In this document: in pieces, positions 7,596 through 14,581 of the stretch
Position numbering within the stretch: the first letter of the stretch is position 1
How the letters are laid out: each line of letters starts with the position of its first letter
Origin: an uncultured Clostridia bacterium
Lineage (GTDB): Bacteria > Bacillota > Clostridia > Peptostreptococcales > Anaerovoracaceae
Direction of reading: 5' to 3'
Assembly: GCA_945788655.1 (NCBI GenBank)
Contig: CALZMV010000006.1
Coordinates: forward strand, 1 to 19,031
DNA length: 19,031 nt
Notes under the pieces: model-generated
Databases searched by the model: none
What the model was told of the DNA's origin: nothing
Seen by the model: only the letters and a program-made list of their open reading frames with translations
Program-made: the position numbers and the translations under genes

Positions 7596-8257
7596 TAATC
7601 ATTCCTCCTGAAGCTGCAATCTCTTTTTTCGCAGGAACTACAGCCCTTTATATTGCAGTTTTTTTCAATATTGGAAACACCTATTATAGCTGTTACAGAT
7701 TTAGATGGAGACATGAGCAGACTGTCATTTAGTGATAGACCGATTTTTCTTGAGCAGTCAAGTACCCTGAAAATATCCTTCTGTGAGGAAAGTTTCAAAT
7801 CGCCGTACCCTGGACTAAATCTGGCCCTCGTATGGAGGCCAAGCTTCCTCTGCTCTAGAGTCATCTCCTTATTAAATTCATTGCATAGGCTTTCAATTCT
7901 TTCGGCACCAATAGCCTGAAAAGTCAAAGCTTTAACCGGAGAAAGCCTTCCGTACTTTGCAATAAGGCGATCCATTTCGATTCCTATGGTGGCTGCAAAG
8001 AGAATTATGCTTTGGCAGTCTTTTAGATTAGTGCAAAGATTGTTGCTCTCAACTTCAGCAAATCCAAGGTTTATCAGCCCATTTTCAAAGCTTATCGGAT
8101 ACTGATCATAGCAGACCTTGAAGGAAAGTTTGTTCCCAAGCTCTGACAGGCACTCGTCAATCAAGGAAAGAGTCCTTGAATCATCTCCAGCCCCCATATA
8201 TCTTATTATTTCACCTTTATCTATAGGTATATGGCTATATTGTTTGATTTTTATCAT
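7595..8257 (-). CDS. Stand-alone MetH activation-domain protein (AdoMet-binding)
   Basis: The 220-residue protein matches the activation domain of MetH, which binds S-adenosylmethionine and re-methylates the inactive cob(II)alamin form during reductive reactivation. The signature is ARFSPGYGDLKLSSQ (about residues 144-158), which contains the RxxxGY-type AdoMet motif, followed by LGVS-like SVTAIIGVS near residue 195. Upstream is a helical stretch with FAATIGIEMDRLIAKYG (about 87-103). The C-terminus carries four cysteines, C201, C206, C209 and C214 (C-x4-C-x2-C-x4-C), which the fused E. coli domain lacks as far as I recall. It overlaps metF upstream and metH downstream by one base each (TAATG at both junctions), placing it stoichiometrically with MetH. 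Its start has AGGAAAG inside the metF end. Confidence 0.9.
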   Translation of the reverse strand: MIKIKQYSHIPIDKGEIIRYMGAGDDSRTLSLIDECLSELGNKLSFKVCYDQYPISFENGLINLGFAEVESNNLCTNLKDCQSIILFAATIGIEMDRLIAKYGRLSPVKALTFQAIGAERIESLCNEFNKEMTLEQRKLGLHTRARFSPGYGDLKLSSQKDIFRVLDCSRKIGLSLNDSLLMSPSKSVTAIIGVSNIEKNCNIKGCSSCEKRDCSFRRND

Positions 8258-9135
8258 TACTTTCCTAAAATATCTGACAAGTTGCTTTGAATCTTCATAG
8301 CAACATCAGGCTTGTTCATTGAATATACGTGCACATTGGTTATATTGTTTGCAAACAAATCTATGATCTGATCTGTTGCATAGGCTATTCCTGCCTGTTT
8401 CATTGCAGCTGGGTCGTGTCCGAATTTATCAACAAGGCTCTTGAAACGTTGCGGAACGTAAGAACCGGAAAGACTCAGTGCTCTTGCAACCTGATTTGCA
8501 TTTGTTATAGGCATTATGCCGGCAACTACAGGTACTGTGATGCCTGCTTCTCTTATTTTATATAGGAAATTATATAAAAGGTTGTTATCGAAGAACATCT
8601 GTGTTGTGAGGAATTGGCATCCTGCATCAACTTTTTCTTTTAAGTACTTAATATCATCCTTCTGATTTAAACTTTCAGGATGTACCTCAGGATAACATGC
8701 TCCACCGATGCAGAAATCAGCCCCTGATTCTTTAAGATCTCGAATCAGTTCTACAGCGTGATTGTAATGCCAAGTAGACCTGTCTGAATTTGCAAGTTCA
8801 GCAGGGATATCCCCTCTTAGAGCCATTATATTCTCTATTCCGGCATTCTTAAGATCTTCAATCCTCTGCTTAACGGTTTCTCTGGTTGAAGAAACGCAGG
8901 TAAGATGTGCCAGAGTGGAAACATCATATTTATCCTTTATATTCTTTGCAATATCAAGAGTATATTTGCTTGTACCGCCTCCTGCACCGTATGTAACGCT
9001 CATAAAAGCGGGTTTAAGCTTTGCAATTTCTTCTGTTGCATTTTTTACACTGTCAAAGGAGGAGTCCACCTTTGGCGGAAAAACCTCAAAAGACAGGGAT
9101 AAAGTTTCTTTTCTTAATAAGTCAATTACTTTCAT
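8257..9135 (-). CDS. metF: 5,10-Methylenetetrahydrofolate reductase
   Basis: This flavoprotein reduces methylene-tetrahydrofolate to methyl-tetrahydrofolate, the methyl donor for MetH. From the ATG at 9135 the product has 292 residues, the usual MetF size. It shows LSLSFEVFPPK (residues 12-22, with the catalytic-type Glu17), SVTYGAGGGTSKYT (46-59), NIMALRGDIP (102-111) and the FLTTQMFFDNN region. The frame stays open upstream to 9210, but that extension (25 residues, no family similarity) would begin upstream of the -35 element of a strong promoter, so 9135 is the start. The ribosome site is modest (AGAAGAGAGAG). The predicted leader is only about 25-30 bases, leaving no room for a riboswitch. 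It is the first gene of the six-gene methionine operon. Confidence 0.95.
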   Translation of the reverse strand: MKVIDLLRKETLSLSFEVFPPKVDSSFDSVKNATEEIAKLKPAFMSVTYGAGGGTSKYTLDIAKNIKDKYDVSTLAHLTCVSSTRETVKQRIEDLKNAGIENIMALRGDIPAELANSDRSTWHYNHAVELIRDLKESGADFCIGGACYPEVHPESLNQKDDIKYLKEKVDAGCQFLTTQMFFDNNLLYNFLYKIREAGITVPVVAGIMPITNANQVARALSLSGSYVPQRFKSLVDKFGHDPAAMKQAGIAYATDQIIDLFANNITNVHVYSMNKPDVAMKIQSNLSDILGK

Positions 9136-9168
9136 GTTTGTCTCTCTCTTCTTAAAATATATTAAATA

Positions 9169-9197
9169 ATTATACACTGCAAACTGTGTAATATCAA
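9169..9197 (-). promoter_or_regulatory. Sigma-A promoter for metF operon
   Basis: On the minus strand TTGATA (9192-9197) is followed by a 17-base spacer and a perfect TATAAT (9169-9174). The start of transcription should fall near 9162, about 27 bases before the metF ATG. The spacer holds an imperfect dyad: ACACTG and CTGTGT arms with one mismatch and four bases between them (9174-9189 on the plus strand). It could be an operator but is short. Confidence 0.8.
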
Positions 9198-9218
9198 GGC
9201 ATAGAGCCATTGTACATT

Positions 9219-9261
9219 AAAAAAGACAGTCTCCTGAAGGTTACAGGAAAGCTGTCTTTTT
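9219..9261 (-). terminator. Intrinsic terminator of the citrate operon, downstream of icd
   Basis: The arms 9220-9229 and 9252-9261 pair perfectly over 10 bp (AAAAAGACAG type), and an inner stem TCCTG/CAGGA (9232-9236 with 9244-9248) caps the hairpin. Reading on the minus strand, the stem runs into six T residues (9219-9224). It lies about 43 bases past the icd stop and upstream of the metF promoter, so it separates the two operons. Confidence 0.88.
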
Positions 9262-9304
9262 GGTAAGTTTGAAATGAAAATATTAGTATACCCTAATGAA
9301 GATA

Positions 9305-10450
9305 CTAAAGCTTGGAAATTACATAATCGGAGAATTCCTTACATGTATTTCCTTCTTTTGTGCCTGTAACTACAAGCTTTTTTTCTTCTTCGCAGCAGAT
9401 ATACAGAGCGGCAGCCAGTTTATCTGCTTTATCAGTCAGGCCGATGTGACGAAGGAGCATTTCTGCAGCCTTAAAGATACTTGAAGGGTTTGCATAATCT
9501 GCTAAGCCTTCTTCAATCATTCTTGGTGCCGAGCCATGAATAGCTTCGAACATAGCATAATTGTCACCGATATTGGCACTGCCTGCGGTACCGACACCGC
9601 CTTGAATTTCAGCGGCCTCATCGGTTATTATGTCGCCGTAAAGGTTTGGAAGCACAAACACCTGGAATTGGTTTCTTATGGATTTATTGACTAAATTTGC
9701 AGTCATAATATCTATGTACCAGTCTTCTGCAGTTATGCCCGGATATTCTGCTGCAACATCGTTACAAATCTTGGAGAACTTACCGTCAGTCTTTTTCATA
9801 ATATTCGCTTTTGTAACGATAGCAACATTGGTTTTGCCGTTATTCTTGGCATATTCAAATGCAGCGCGAGCGATTCTCTTAGTTCCTTCATCGGTAGTGA
9901 CTTTAAAGTCCATGGACAATTCATCAGGGATTTCGACGCCGCTGGAACCTAAAACGTATTCGCCTTCTGTGTTTTCTCTGTAGAACATCCAGTCAATCCC
10001 CTCTTCAGGGACACATACCGGACGAACGTTTGCATATAAATCAAGTTCTCTTCTAAGGGTTACGTTTGCACTTTCCATAGTGCCGCCCTTTGGTGTCGTT
10101 GTAGGTCCCTTAAGAATTACATCGCATGACTTGATTTCAGCCAGAACATCGGATGGAACGGGCTGGTTAAGTGCAAGCCTGTTTTCTATTGTGAGACCTT
10201 CGATATCCTTAAGGACAACTTTTCCGGAAGATATCTCTGAAGCAAGAAGTGTCTCTAACACGGTCTTTGCCTCTTTCATGATGATTGGGCCAATGCCATC
10301 GCCGCCGCATAGGCCGATTGTTATGGTGTCAAGTGAACTATAGTCTTTAGCTTTTCCTGCGTTTTTCATCTTTTCTGCTCTTGCAAGCTGCTCCTTAAGA
10401 AGATTTTCAAAATGAGCAACGCAGGATTCAACGTATTTTTCTTTATCCAT
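9305..10450 (-). CDS. icd: Isocitrate dehydrogenase (isocitrate/isopropylmalate dehydrogenase family)
   Basis: This enzyme oxidatively decarboxylates isocitrate to 2-oxoglutarate. Substrate residues of isocitrate dehydrogenases are visible in ESANVTLRRELDLYANVRP (126-144): S127, N129, R133 and R143. Further are Y158 in FYRENTEGEY, K214 in IVTKANIMK, the metal-binding aspartates D273 and D277 in YGDIITDEAAE, and GDNYAMFEAIHGSAPR near 295-310. The S-x-N-x3-R pattern favours isocitrate over isopropylmalate, as does the neighbouring aconitase. Where E. coli Icd has the NADP-contacting K344-Y345, this protein has R310-M311, so cofactor preference is uncertain. An unusual 40-residue charged, helical N-terminal extension precedes the first strand (TITIGLCGGDGIGP, 42-55). 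AGGAG precedes the ATG, and the gap to aconitase is 25 bases. It is the last gene of the citrate operon, followed by a terminator. Confidence 0.92.
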   Translation of the reverse strand: MDKEKYVESCVAHFENLLKEQLARAEKMKNAGKAKDYSSLDTITIGLCGGDGIGPIIMKEAKTVLETLLASEISSGKVVLKDIEGLTIENRLALNQPVPSDVLAEIKSCDVILKGPTTTPKGGTMESANVTLRRELDLYANVRPVCVPEEGIDWMFYRENTEGEYVLGSSGVEIPDELSMDFKVTTDEGTKRIARAAFEYAKNNGKTNVAIVTKANIMKKTDGKFSKICNDVAAEYPGITAEDWYIDIMTANLVNKSIRNQFQVFVLPNLYGDIITDEAAEIQGGVGTAGSANIGDNYAMFEAIHGSAPRMIEEGLADYANPSSIFKAAEMLLRHIGLTDKADKLAAALYICCEEEKKLVVTGTKEGNTCKEFSDYVISKL

Positions 10451-10475
10451 ATCAGTTTTCTCCTAGCAATATGTA

Positions 10476-12407
10476 TTATAGATTTCCCTGACCGACAAAC
10501 TTGAGGAGTCCGCCAGCTTTTAGGATGCTCTTTTGTCTGTCAGTAAACTGGCATGAAAGAGGAATTTCTTTATTCTGTGTTACATTTTTTAGTATCATTT
10601 TGCCTGAATCCATACCTTCAAAGATATTTTCAATTTTAAGAAGATCATCCTGCATAAGTGCATCGTAATCCTCAGGATTTTCAAAGGTAAGAGGCATTAT
10701 TCCTGCATTAATCAGGTTCGCTGCATGTATTCTTGCAAATCCCTTGGCGATAACTGCGCGTACTCCAAGATATAAAGGAACAAGAGCAGCATGTTCTCTT
10801 GATGAGCCCTGTCCGTAGTTGTTTCCGCCTACTATGATGCTTTGACCTGCTTCTTTTGCTCTTGCAGGGAATGTTTCATCACATACAGCAAAGCAGTACT
10901 GAGAAAGGTGCGGAATATTTGAACGATATGGCAGAATTTTCGCACCGGCAGGCATAATGTGGTCAGTTGTAATGTTATCGCCAACCTTAAGAACCAGAGG
11001 TACTTCCAGAGTATCTTCAAATGGCATACTTTCAGGGAAAGGCTTGATATTCGGACCGCGAAGGATATCAACGGAAGGAGCATCTTCAACGGAAGCAGGT
11101 GCAATAATTGCACTATCGTCTATTTTAAATGCTGCAGGCATTGTAACCTCAGGCATTTCCCCAAGAAGTTTAGGATCTGTTATTTCACCGGTCAGAGCTG
11201 CGGCAACGGCAGTTTCAGGAGAAACCAGGAAGACCTTGCCGTCAGCAGTACCTGAACGACCTTCGAAGTTTCTGTTGAAGGTTCTTAATGAAACACCACC
11301 GGAGTTTGGAGAAAATCCCATACCTATGCAAGGTCCGCAGGCACATTCCAAAACTCTTGCTCCACTAGCAAGAATATCTGACAATGCACCGCAATCTGCA
11401 AGCATTGAAAGAACCTGCTTTGAACCAGGAGAAATGGAAAGGCTGACTTCCGGTTTAATTGTCTTACCCTTTAGAAGTGCTGCAACCTTCAACATGTCAT
11501 AAAGTGAGGAGTTGGTGCATGAACCGATGCAGACCTGATCAACCTTTGTTCCCTTTAGGCTTTCTACAGTCTTGATATTGTCAGGACTGTGAGGACATGC
11601 AATAAGAGGCTTAAGCTCTGAAAGATTAATATCGATAACCTTGTCATATACTGCATCTTCATCGCTCTTTAATTCAACCCAGTCTTCTACGCGGCCTTCA
11701 GCTTCCAGAAAAGCTTTTGTCACTTCATCAGAAGGGAAAATAGAAGTTGTTGCACCAAGTTCTGCCCCCATATTCGTAATGGTAGCTCTTTCTGGTACAG
11801 AGAGAGTCTTCACACCTTCGCCTCCCCATTCAATAATAGCGCCTACACCGCCTTTTACGGAAAGAATTCTTAAAATTTCAAGGCTTACATCCTTTGCTGT
11901 TACAAAGTCGTTGAGCTTGCCTGTAAGATTTACCTTGAACATCTTTGGCATTGTGATATTGTATGCACCGCCACCCATAGCAACAGCTACATCAAGACCA
12001 CCTGCCCCCATTGCAAGCATGCCGATACCACCGCCTGTAGGAGTATGGCTGTCGGAGCCTATTAGTGTTTTGCCGGGTTTACCGAATCTTTCGAGGTGAA
12101 CCTGATGGCAGATTCCGTTACCGGGTCTTGAAAAGTAAAGACCGTATTTTTTTGCCATTGATTGAATAAATCTATGGTCGTCTGCATTTTCAAAGCCTGA
12201 CTGTAGAGTATTGTGATCTATGTATGCTACAGAGAGTTCAGTTCTTACACGTGGAACGCCCATAGTTTCAAATTCAAGATAGGCCATTGTTCCTGTGGCA
12301 TCCTGTGTTAAAGTTTGATCTATTTTAAGCGCAATTTCTGTTCCTGTAATCATTTCTCCTGAGAGGAGGTGTTCTTTAATTATCTTTTGAGCGATTGTTA
12401 ATCCCAT
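10476..12407 (-). CDS. acnA: Aconitate hydratase (small Aquifex-type aconitase)
   Basis: It isomerises citrate to isocitrate through cis-aconitate using a [4Fe-4S] cluster. The cluster ligands are C297 in CIGSCTNSS and C357 and C360 in CACGPCIGMG. Other active-site segments include IGSDSHTPTGGGIG (about 116-129), GDNITTDHIMPAG (476-488) and the swivel-domain YGQGSSREHAALVP (531-544) with the catalytic-type serine and R537. At 643 residues it is much shorter than the AcnA/IRP type (about 890), and it matches the compact Aquifex-type class that is common in anaerobes. The start codon overlaps the gntR stop (TAATG), and the ribosome site AAAGGAG lies within the last codons of gntR. Position between the regulator and icd, downstream of citrate synthase, fixes the pathway role. 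Confidence 0.95.
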   Translation of the reverse strand: MGLTIAQKIIKEHLLSGEMITGTEIALKIDQTLTQDATGTMAYLEFETMGVPRVRTELSVAYIDHNTLQSGFENADDHRFIQSMAKKYGLYFSRPGNGICHQVHLERFGKPGKTLIGSDSHTPTGGGIGMLAMGAGGLDVAVAMGGGAYNITMPKMFKVNLTGKLNDFVTAKDVSLEILRILSVKGGVGAIIEWGGEGVKTLSVPERATITNMGAELGATTSIFPSDEVTKAFLEAEGRVEDWVELKSDEDAVYDKVIDINLSELKPLIACPHSPDNIKTVESLKGTKVDQVCIGSCTNSSLYDMLKVAALLKGKTIKPEVSLSISPGSKQVLSMLADCGALSDILASGARVLECACGPCIGMGFSPNSGGVSLRTFNRNFEGRSGTADGKVFLVSPETAVAAALTGEITDPKLLGEMPEVTMPAAFKIDDSAIIAPASVEDAPSVDILRGPNIKPFPESMPFEDTLEVPLVLKVGDNITTDHIMPAGAKILPYRSNIPHLSQYCFAVCDETFPARAKEAGQSIIVGGNNYGQGSSREHAALVPLYLGVRAVIAKGFARIHAANLINAGIMPLTFENPEDYDALMQDDLLKIENIFEGMDSGKMILKNVTQNKEIPLSCQFTDRQKSILKAGGLLKFVGQGNL

Positions 12408-13051
12408 TATTTTACTCCTTTCATTATCGTGTCATATGAGTGGTTTATATGCTGTAATACAAGAAGTTCAATTCTCATCTCATCTCGAGCAGCAAGTGCC
12501 TCATAAATTGCTTCATGTTCTTCTACAGAATGGTCACTTCTGTCACTTTTATCAAGAGAAGCTTTTCTGTATTTTAAAAGCTTATGATGTATACCTGTCA
12601 GGATATGTTGTAAAATAGGGCTTTTGCTCTCTGCATAGATGATGTCGTGAAATTCTGTATCAAGGTCACGAAGTTTTTCAGTGTTCCCCTTTGAATTGTA
12701 GAATTCCTGTTGCTCAAGATTCTCTTTGAGCTTTTCCAATGCATGAGCACTAATATTTGTAGCAGCCATTTTCATAATAAGGGGATCAAGGTGGAGTTTG
12801 ACCTGAAACATATCCTTTACATCTTTGTCACTAATTCCGACAACAATAGTTCCTGTGGAGGTAGTTTCGATAAGTCTTTCTGTTTCAAGCCTTGTCATGG
12901 CTTCTCTGATAGGAGTTCTGCTTACACCTAATTCCTCAGAAAGCTTCATTTCACTGATTACTGCTCCCTTGCTGTATACACCGTTTAAGATGTTTCTTTC
13001 AATCGTTTCATACACTTGGTTTGCAAGTGACTGGCTCTTATAATCAATCAT
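12407..13051 (-). CDS. GntR-family transcriptional regulator, FCD (FadR) subfamily
   Basis: The 214-residue product has a winged helix-turn-helix (about 7-72), with the helices KLSEELGVSRTPIREAMTRL (36-55) and the wing TTSTGTIVVG. An all-helical FCD ligand domain (about 78-208) follows. Candidate metal/ligand residues are D131 and H135 in LDTEFHDII, H179 in EEHEAIY and H201 or H204 near the end. FCD domains bind small carboxylates, often through a metal. Its place inside the operon, between Re-citrate synthase and aconitase and overlapping both genes by one base (TAATG at each junction), makes the citrate operon its likely target and citrate, isocitrate or 2-oxoglutarate plausible effectors. 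That effector is inference. A palindrome of the kind this subfamily binds lies at the operon promoter. Confidence 0.92.
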   Translation of the reverse strand: MIDYKSQSLANQVYETIERNILNGVYSKGAVISEMKLSEELGVSRTPIREAMTRLETERLIETTSTGTIVVGISDKDVKDMFQVKLHLDPLIMKMAATNISAHALEKLKENLEQQEFYNSKGNTEKLRDLDTEFHDIIYAESKSPILQHILTGIHHKLLKYRKASLDKSDRSDHSVEEHEAIYEALAARDEMRIELLVLQHINHSYDTIMKGVK

Positions 13052-14424
13052 TATTTCAAATCCTTTCCACCGTTTAGCTCTTTAATCTTATCTTCCATTT
13101 CATGATTAGAAAGGGCAGTAGTTCTCCCATCTGCATACATAACATCTACCCAATCCTTTAAGTCGGCAACAAGCTTGTCATTCTTGGTATATTTTTTATC
13201 CTCTTTTAAGTCATAATGTTCATTGATCCAATAAGCTATTCCGGCAAGGCCTGATGTCTTGCTTACGGAAACGCCAGGAGTCTTGTTTAACAGCTTCTTT
13301 GTATTGAAGATGTTATATATTTCCTCGTCTTTCATTAAACCATCAGCGTGGATGCCTGCTTTAGTAACATTGAAATTTTCTCCTACAAAAGGCGTCATTG
13401 GAGGAATATCGTAACCCATTTCGTTTCTGAAATAGCTGCCGATTTCTGTTATTACAGTTGGATCCATTCCGTCAAGAGAACCTCTAAGTGATGCATATTC
13501 GAAGACCATTGCTTCAAGAGGAATGTTACCTGTTCTTTCGCCTATTCCAAGCATTGAACAGTTAACTGCGCTGGCACCGTAAAGCCATGCAACAGTAGCA
13601 TTTGCAACAGCTTTATAGAAGTCGTTATGTCCGTGCCATTCCAGCATTTCACTAGGTACACCAGAATAGGTCTGAAGACCATATATAATACCGGCCACAC
13701 TTCTTGGGAGTGCAACTTCTGTATATGGAACACCATAGCCCATAGTATCGCAGGCTCTTATTTTAACTGGGATTCCGACCTCGTTGGAAAGTTCCATGAT
13801 TTCATTTACAAAAGGAACAACAAAACCATAGAAATCCGCACGGGTAATATCCTCCAGATGGCATCTTGGAACAACACCGGCCTCAAAGGCATCTTTAATG
13901 GTTTCCAGATAATAGTCAACTGCCTGTCTTCTTGTCATACCCATCTTTTTAAAGATATGATAGTCACTGCAGGACACCAGTATACCTGTTTCCTTTATTT
14001 CCAAATCTTTTACCATTTTGAAATCTTCTTTTTTTGCTCTTATCCACGTGGTTATTTCAGGGAATTTATACCCTAGCTCCATGCATTTATATATAGCCTC
14101 CTGATCTTTCTTCGTATAAATGAAAAATTCAGATTGTCTGACTACGCCATAAGGACCGCCTAAACGAGCCAATAGCTTATAGAGATTTACGATATCCTTC
14201 ACCTTGTATGGAGACATAGATTGCTGACCATCTCTGAAGGAAGTGTCAGTAATCCAGATATCCTCCGGCATATTGACAGGAACTCGTCTGTGGTTAAATG
14301 CAATTTTAGGCACTTCCTCATAGTTGAACATTTCTCTATATAACTCAGGTTCTTCTATGTCCTGTAAGCTGTATTTATATATGTTCTTTTCTAATAGATT
14401 TGTTTTCTTTGATAACTCTAACAT
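13051..14424 (-). CDS. Re-citrate synthase (homocitrate/isopropylmalate synthase-like)
   Basis: The 457-residue protein is a DRE-TIM metallolyase of the homocitrate synthase superfamily. Motifs are ITDTSFRDGQQSMSPY (58-73; R64, D65), PRCHLEDITRAD (186-197), LEWHGHNDF (261-269; metal-ligand H264, H266), VNCSMLGIGERTGN (287-300; N288) and AGIHADGL in the C-terminal part. The 55-residue N-terminal extension and the SFRDGQQ variant are what I associate with the oxygen-sensitive Re-citrate synthase of Clostridium kluyveri. It condenses acetyl-CoA with oxaloacetate with opposite stereochemistry to GltA. Cotranscription with aconitase and isocitrate dehydrogenase supports citrate rather than homocitrate as product; no leu or lysine-pathway genes are nearby. 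The start was set at the ATG 14424 because GGAGG (14433-14437) lies 8 bases before it; an in-frame TTG at 14439 would overlap that site. Stop and gntR start overlap (TAATG). Confidence 0.85.
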   Translation of the reverse strand: MLELSKKTNLLEKNIYKYSLQDIEEPELYREMFNYEEVPKIAFNHRRVPVNMPEDIWITDTSFRDGQQSMSPYKVKDIVNLYKLLARLGGPYGVVRQSEFFIYTKKDQEAIYKCMELGYKFPEITTWIRAKKEDFKMVKDLEIKETGILVSCSDYHIFKKMGMTRRQAVDYYLETIKDAFEAGVVPRCHLEDITRADFYGFVVPFVNEIMELSNEVGIPVKIRACDTMGYGVPYTEVALPRSVAGIIYGLQTYSGVPSEMLEWHGHNDFYKAVANATVAWLYGASAVNCSMLGIGERTGNIPLEAMVFEYASLRGSLDGMDPTVITEIGSYFRNEMGYDIPPMTPFVGENFNVTKAGIHADGLMKDEEIYNIFNTKKLLNKTPGVSVSKTSGLAGIAYWINEHYDLKEDKKYTKNDKLVADLKDWVDVMYADGRTTALSNHEMEDKIKELNGGKDLK

Positions 14425-14432
14425 TGTATAGA

Positions 14433-14437
14433 CCTCC
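14433..14437 (-). promoter_or_regulatory. Ribosome binding site that decides the Re-citrate synthase start
   Basis: GGAGG on the minus strand, 8 bases upstream of the ATG at 14424. The alternative in-frame TTG (14437-14439) overlaps it, so that upstream codon cannot be the start served by this site. Confidence 0.85.
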
Positions 14438-14456
14438 AACTACCCTTCAATTGTTA

Positions 14457-14478
14457 TCGCTTTACCGCAAGAAAGCGA
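14457..14478 (-). other. Leader hairpin in the 5' untranslated region of the citrate operon
   Basis: TCGCTTT (14457-14463) pairs perfectly with AAAGCGA (14472-14478) around an 8-base loop. It sits between the predicted start of transcription (about 14485) and the ribosome site. No T-run follows, so it is not a terminator; it may affect mRNA stability or be incidental. Confidence 0.5.
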
Positions 14479-14483
14479 ATACC

Positions 14484-14491
14484 TGTATACA
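14484..14491. promoter_or_regulatory. Candidate GntR/FCD operator at the citrate operon start site
   Basis: TGTATACA is a perfect 8-bp palindrome directly abutting the downstream side of the -10 element, where RNA polymerase starts. FCD-type GntR regulators typically bind short dyads with GT...AC cores, such as TTGTATACAA-like sites, and the operon encodes such a regulator as its second gene. The flanks (CC on the plus-strand 5' side, AG on the 3' side) do not extend the symmetry. Confidence 0.5.
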
Positions 14492-14520
14492 AGAATACCA
14501 CCATTATGATGGTCAGTCAA
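14492..14520 (-). promoter_or_regulatory. Sigma-A-type promoter of the citrate operon
   Basis: On the minus strand TTGACT (14515-14520) is followed by 17 bases and TATTCT (14492-14497), giving a start near 14485 and a leader of about 60 bases. The spacer contains a second dyad, ACCAT-N4-ATGGT (14500-14513), with 5-bp perfect arms that could be another regulator site. Confidence 0.65.
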
Positions 14521-14545
14521 GAAATTTCACAAAGAAAACAAATAA

Positions 14546-14581
14546 AAAGTGCCTGTTTAACACTTTTCAAACAGACACTTT
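14546..14581 (-). terminator. Intrinsic terminator overlapping the 3' end of spoIIR
   Basis: AAAGTG (14546-14551) pairs with CACTTT (14576-14581) and CTGTTT (14553-14558) with AAACAG (14569-14574), with a single C/A mismatch between them and a 10-base loop. On the minus strand the stem runs into CTTTTTATTTGTTTT. The first arm and the loop lie within the last codons of spoIIR, and the stop codon is at the loop/second-arm border. Confidence 0.85.

Noticed and set aside
9136..9210. Longer metF start with a 25-residue N-terminal extension
   Set aside because: The upstream ATG lies before the -35 element of a near-consensus promoter, and the extra residues have no counterpart in MetF; the ATG at 9135 gives the normal length and begins right before the conserved SFEVFPPK region.
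9219..9261. S-box or other riboswitch terminator for metF
   Set aside because: The hairpin lies upstream of the metF -35 element and carries a T-run just after the icd end, so it is read as the citrate operon terminator.
10957..12099. Long plus-strand open frames opposite aconitase (10957-11502 and 11641-12099)
   Set aside because: Shadow frames created by codon bias of the conserved minus-strand enzyme; products are Ser/Pro-rich and match nothing.
13051..14424. Homocitrate synthase or isopropylmalate synthase
   Set aside because: The SFRDGQQ variant, long N-terminus and operon with aconitase and isocitrate dehydrogenase, without lysine or leucine genes, favour Re-citrate synthase; not excluded biochemically.
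14425..14439. Upstream TTG start for Re-citrate synthase
   Set aside because: The TTG overlaps the GGAGG that serves the ATG at 14424.
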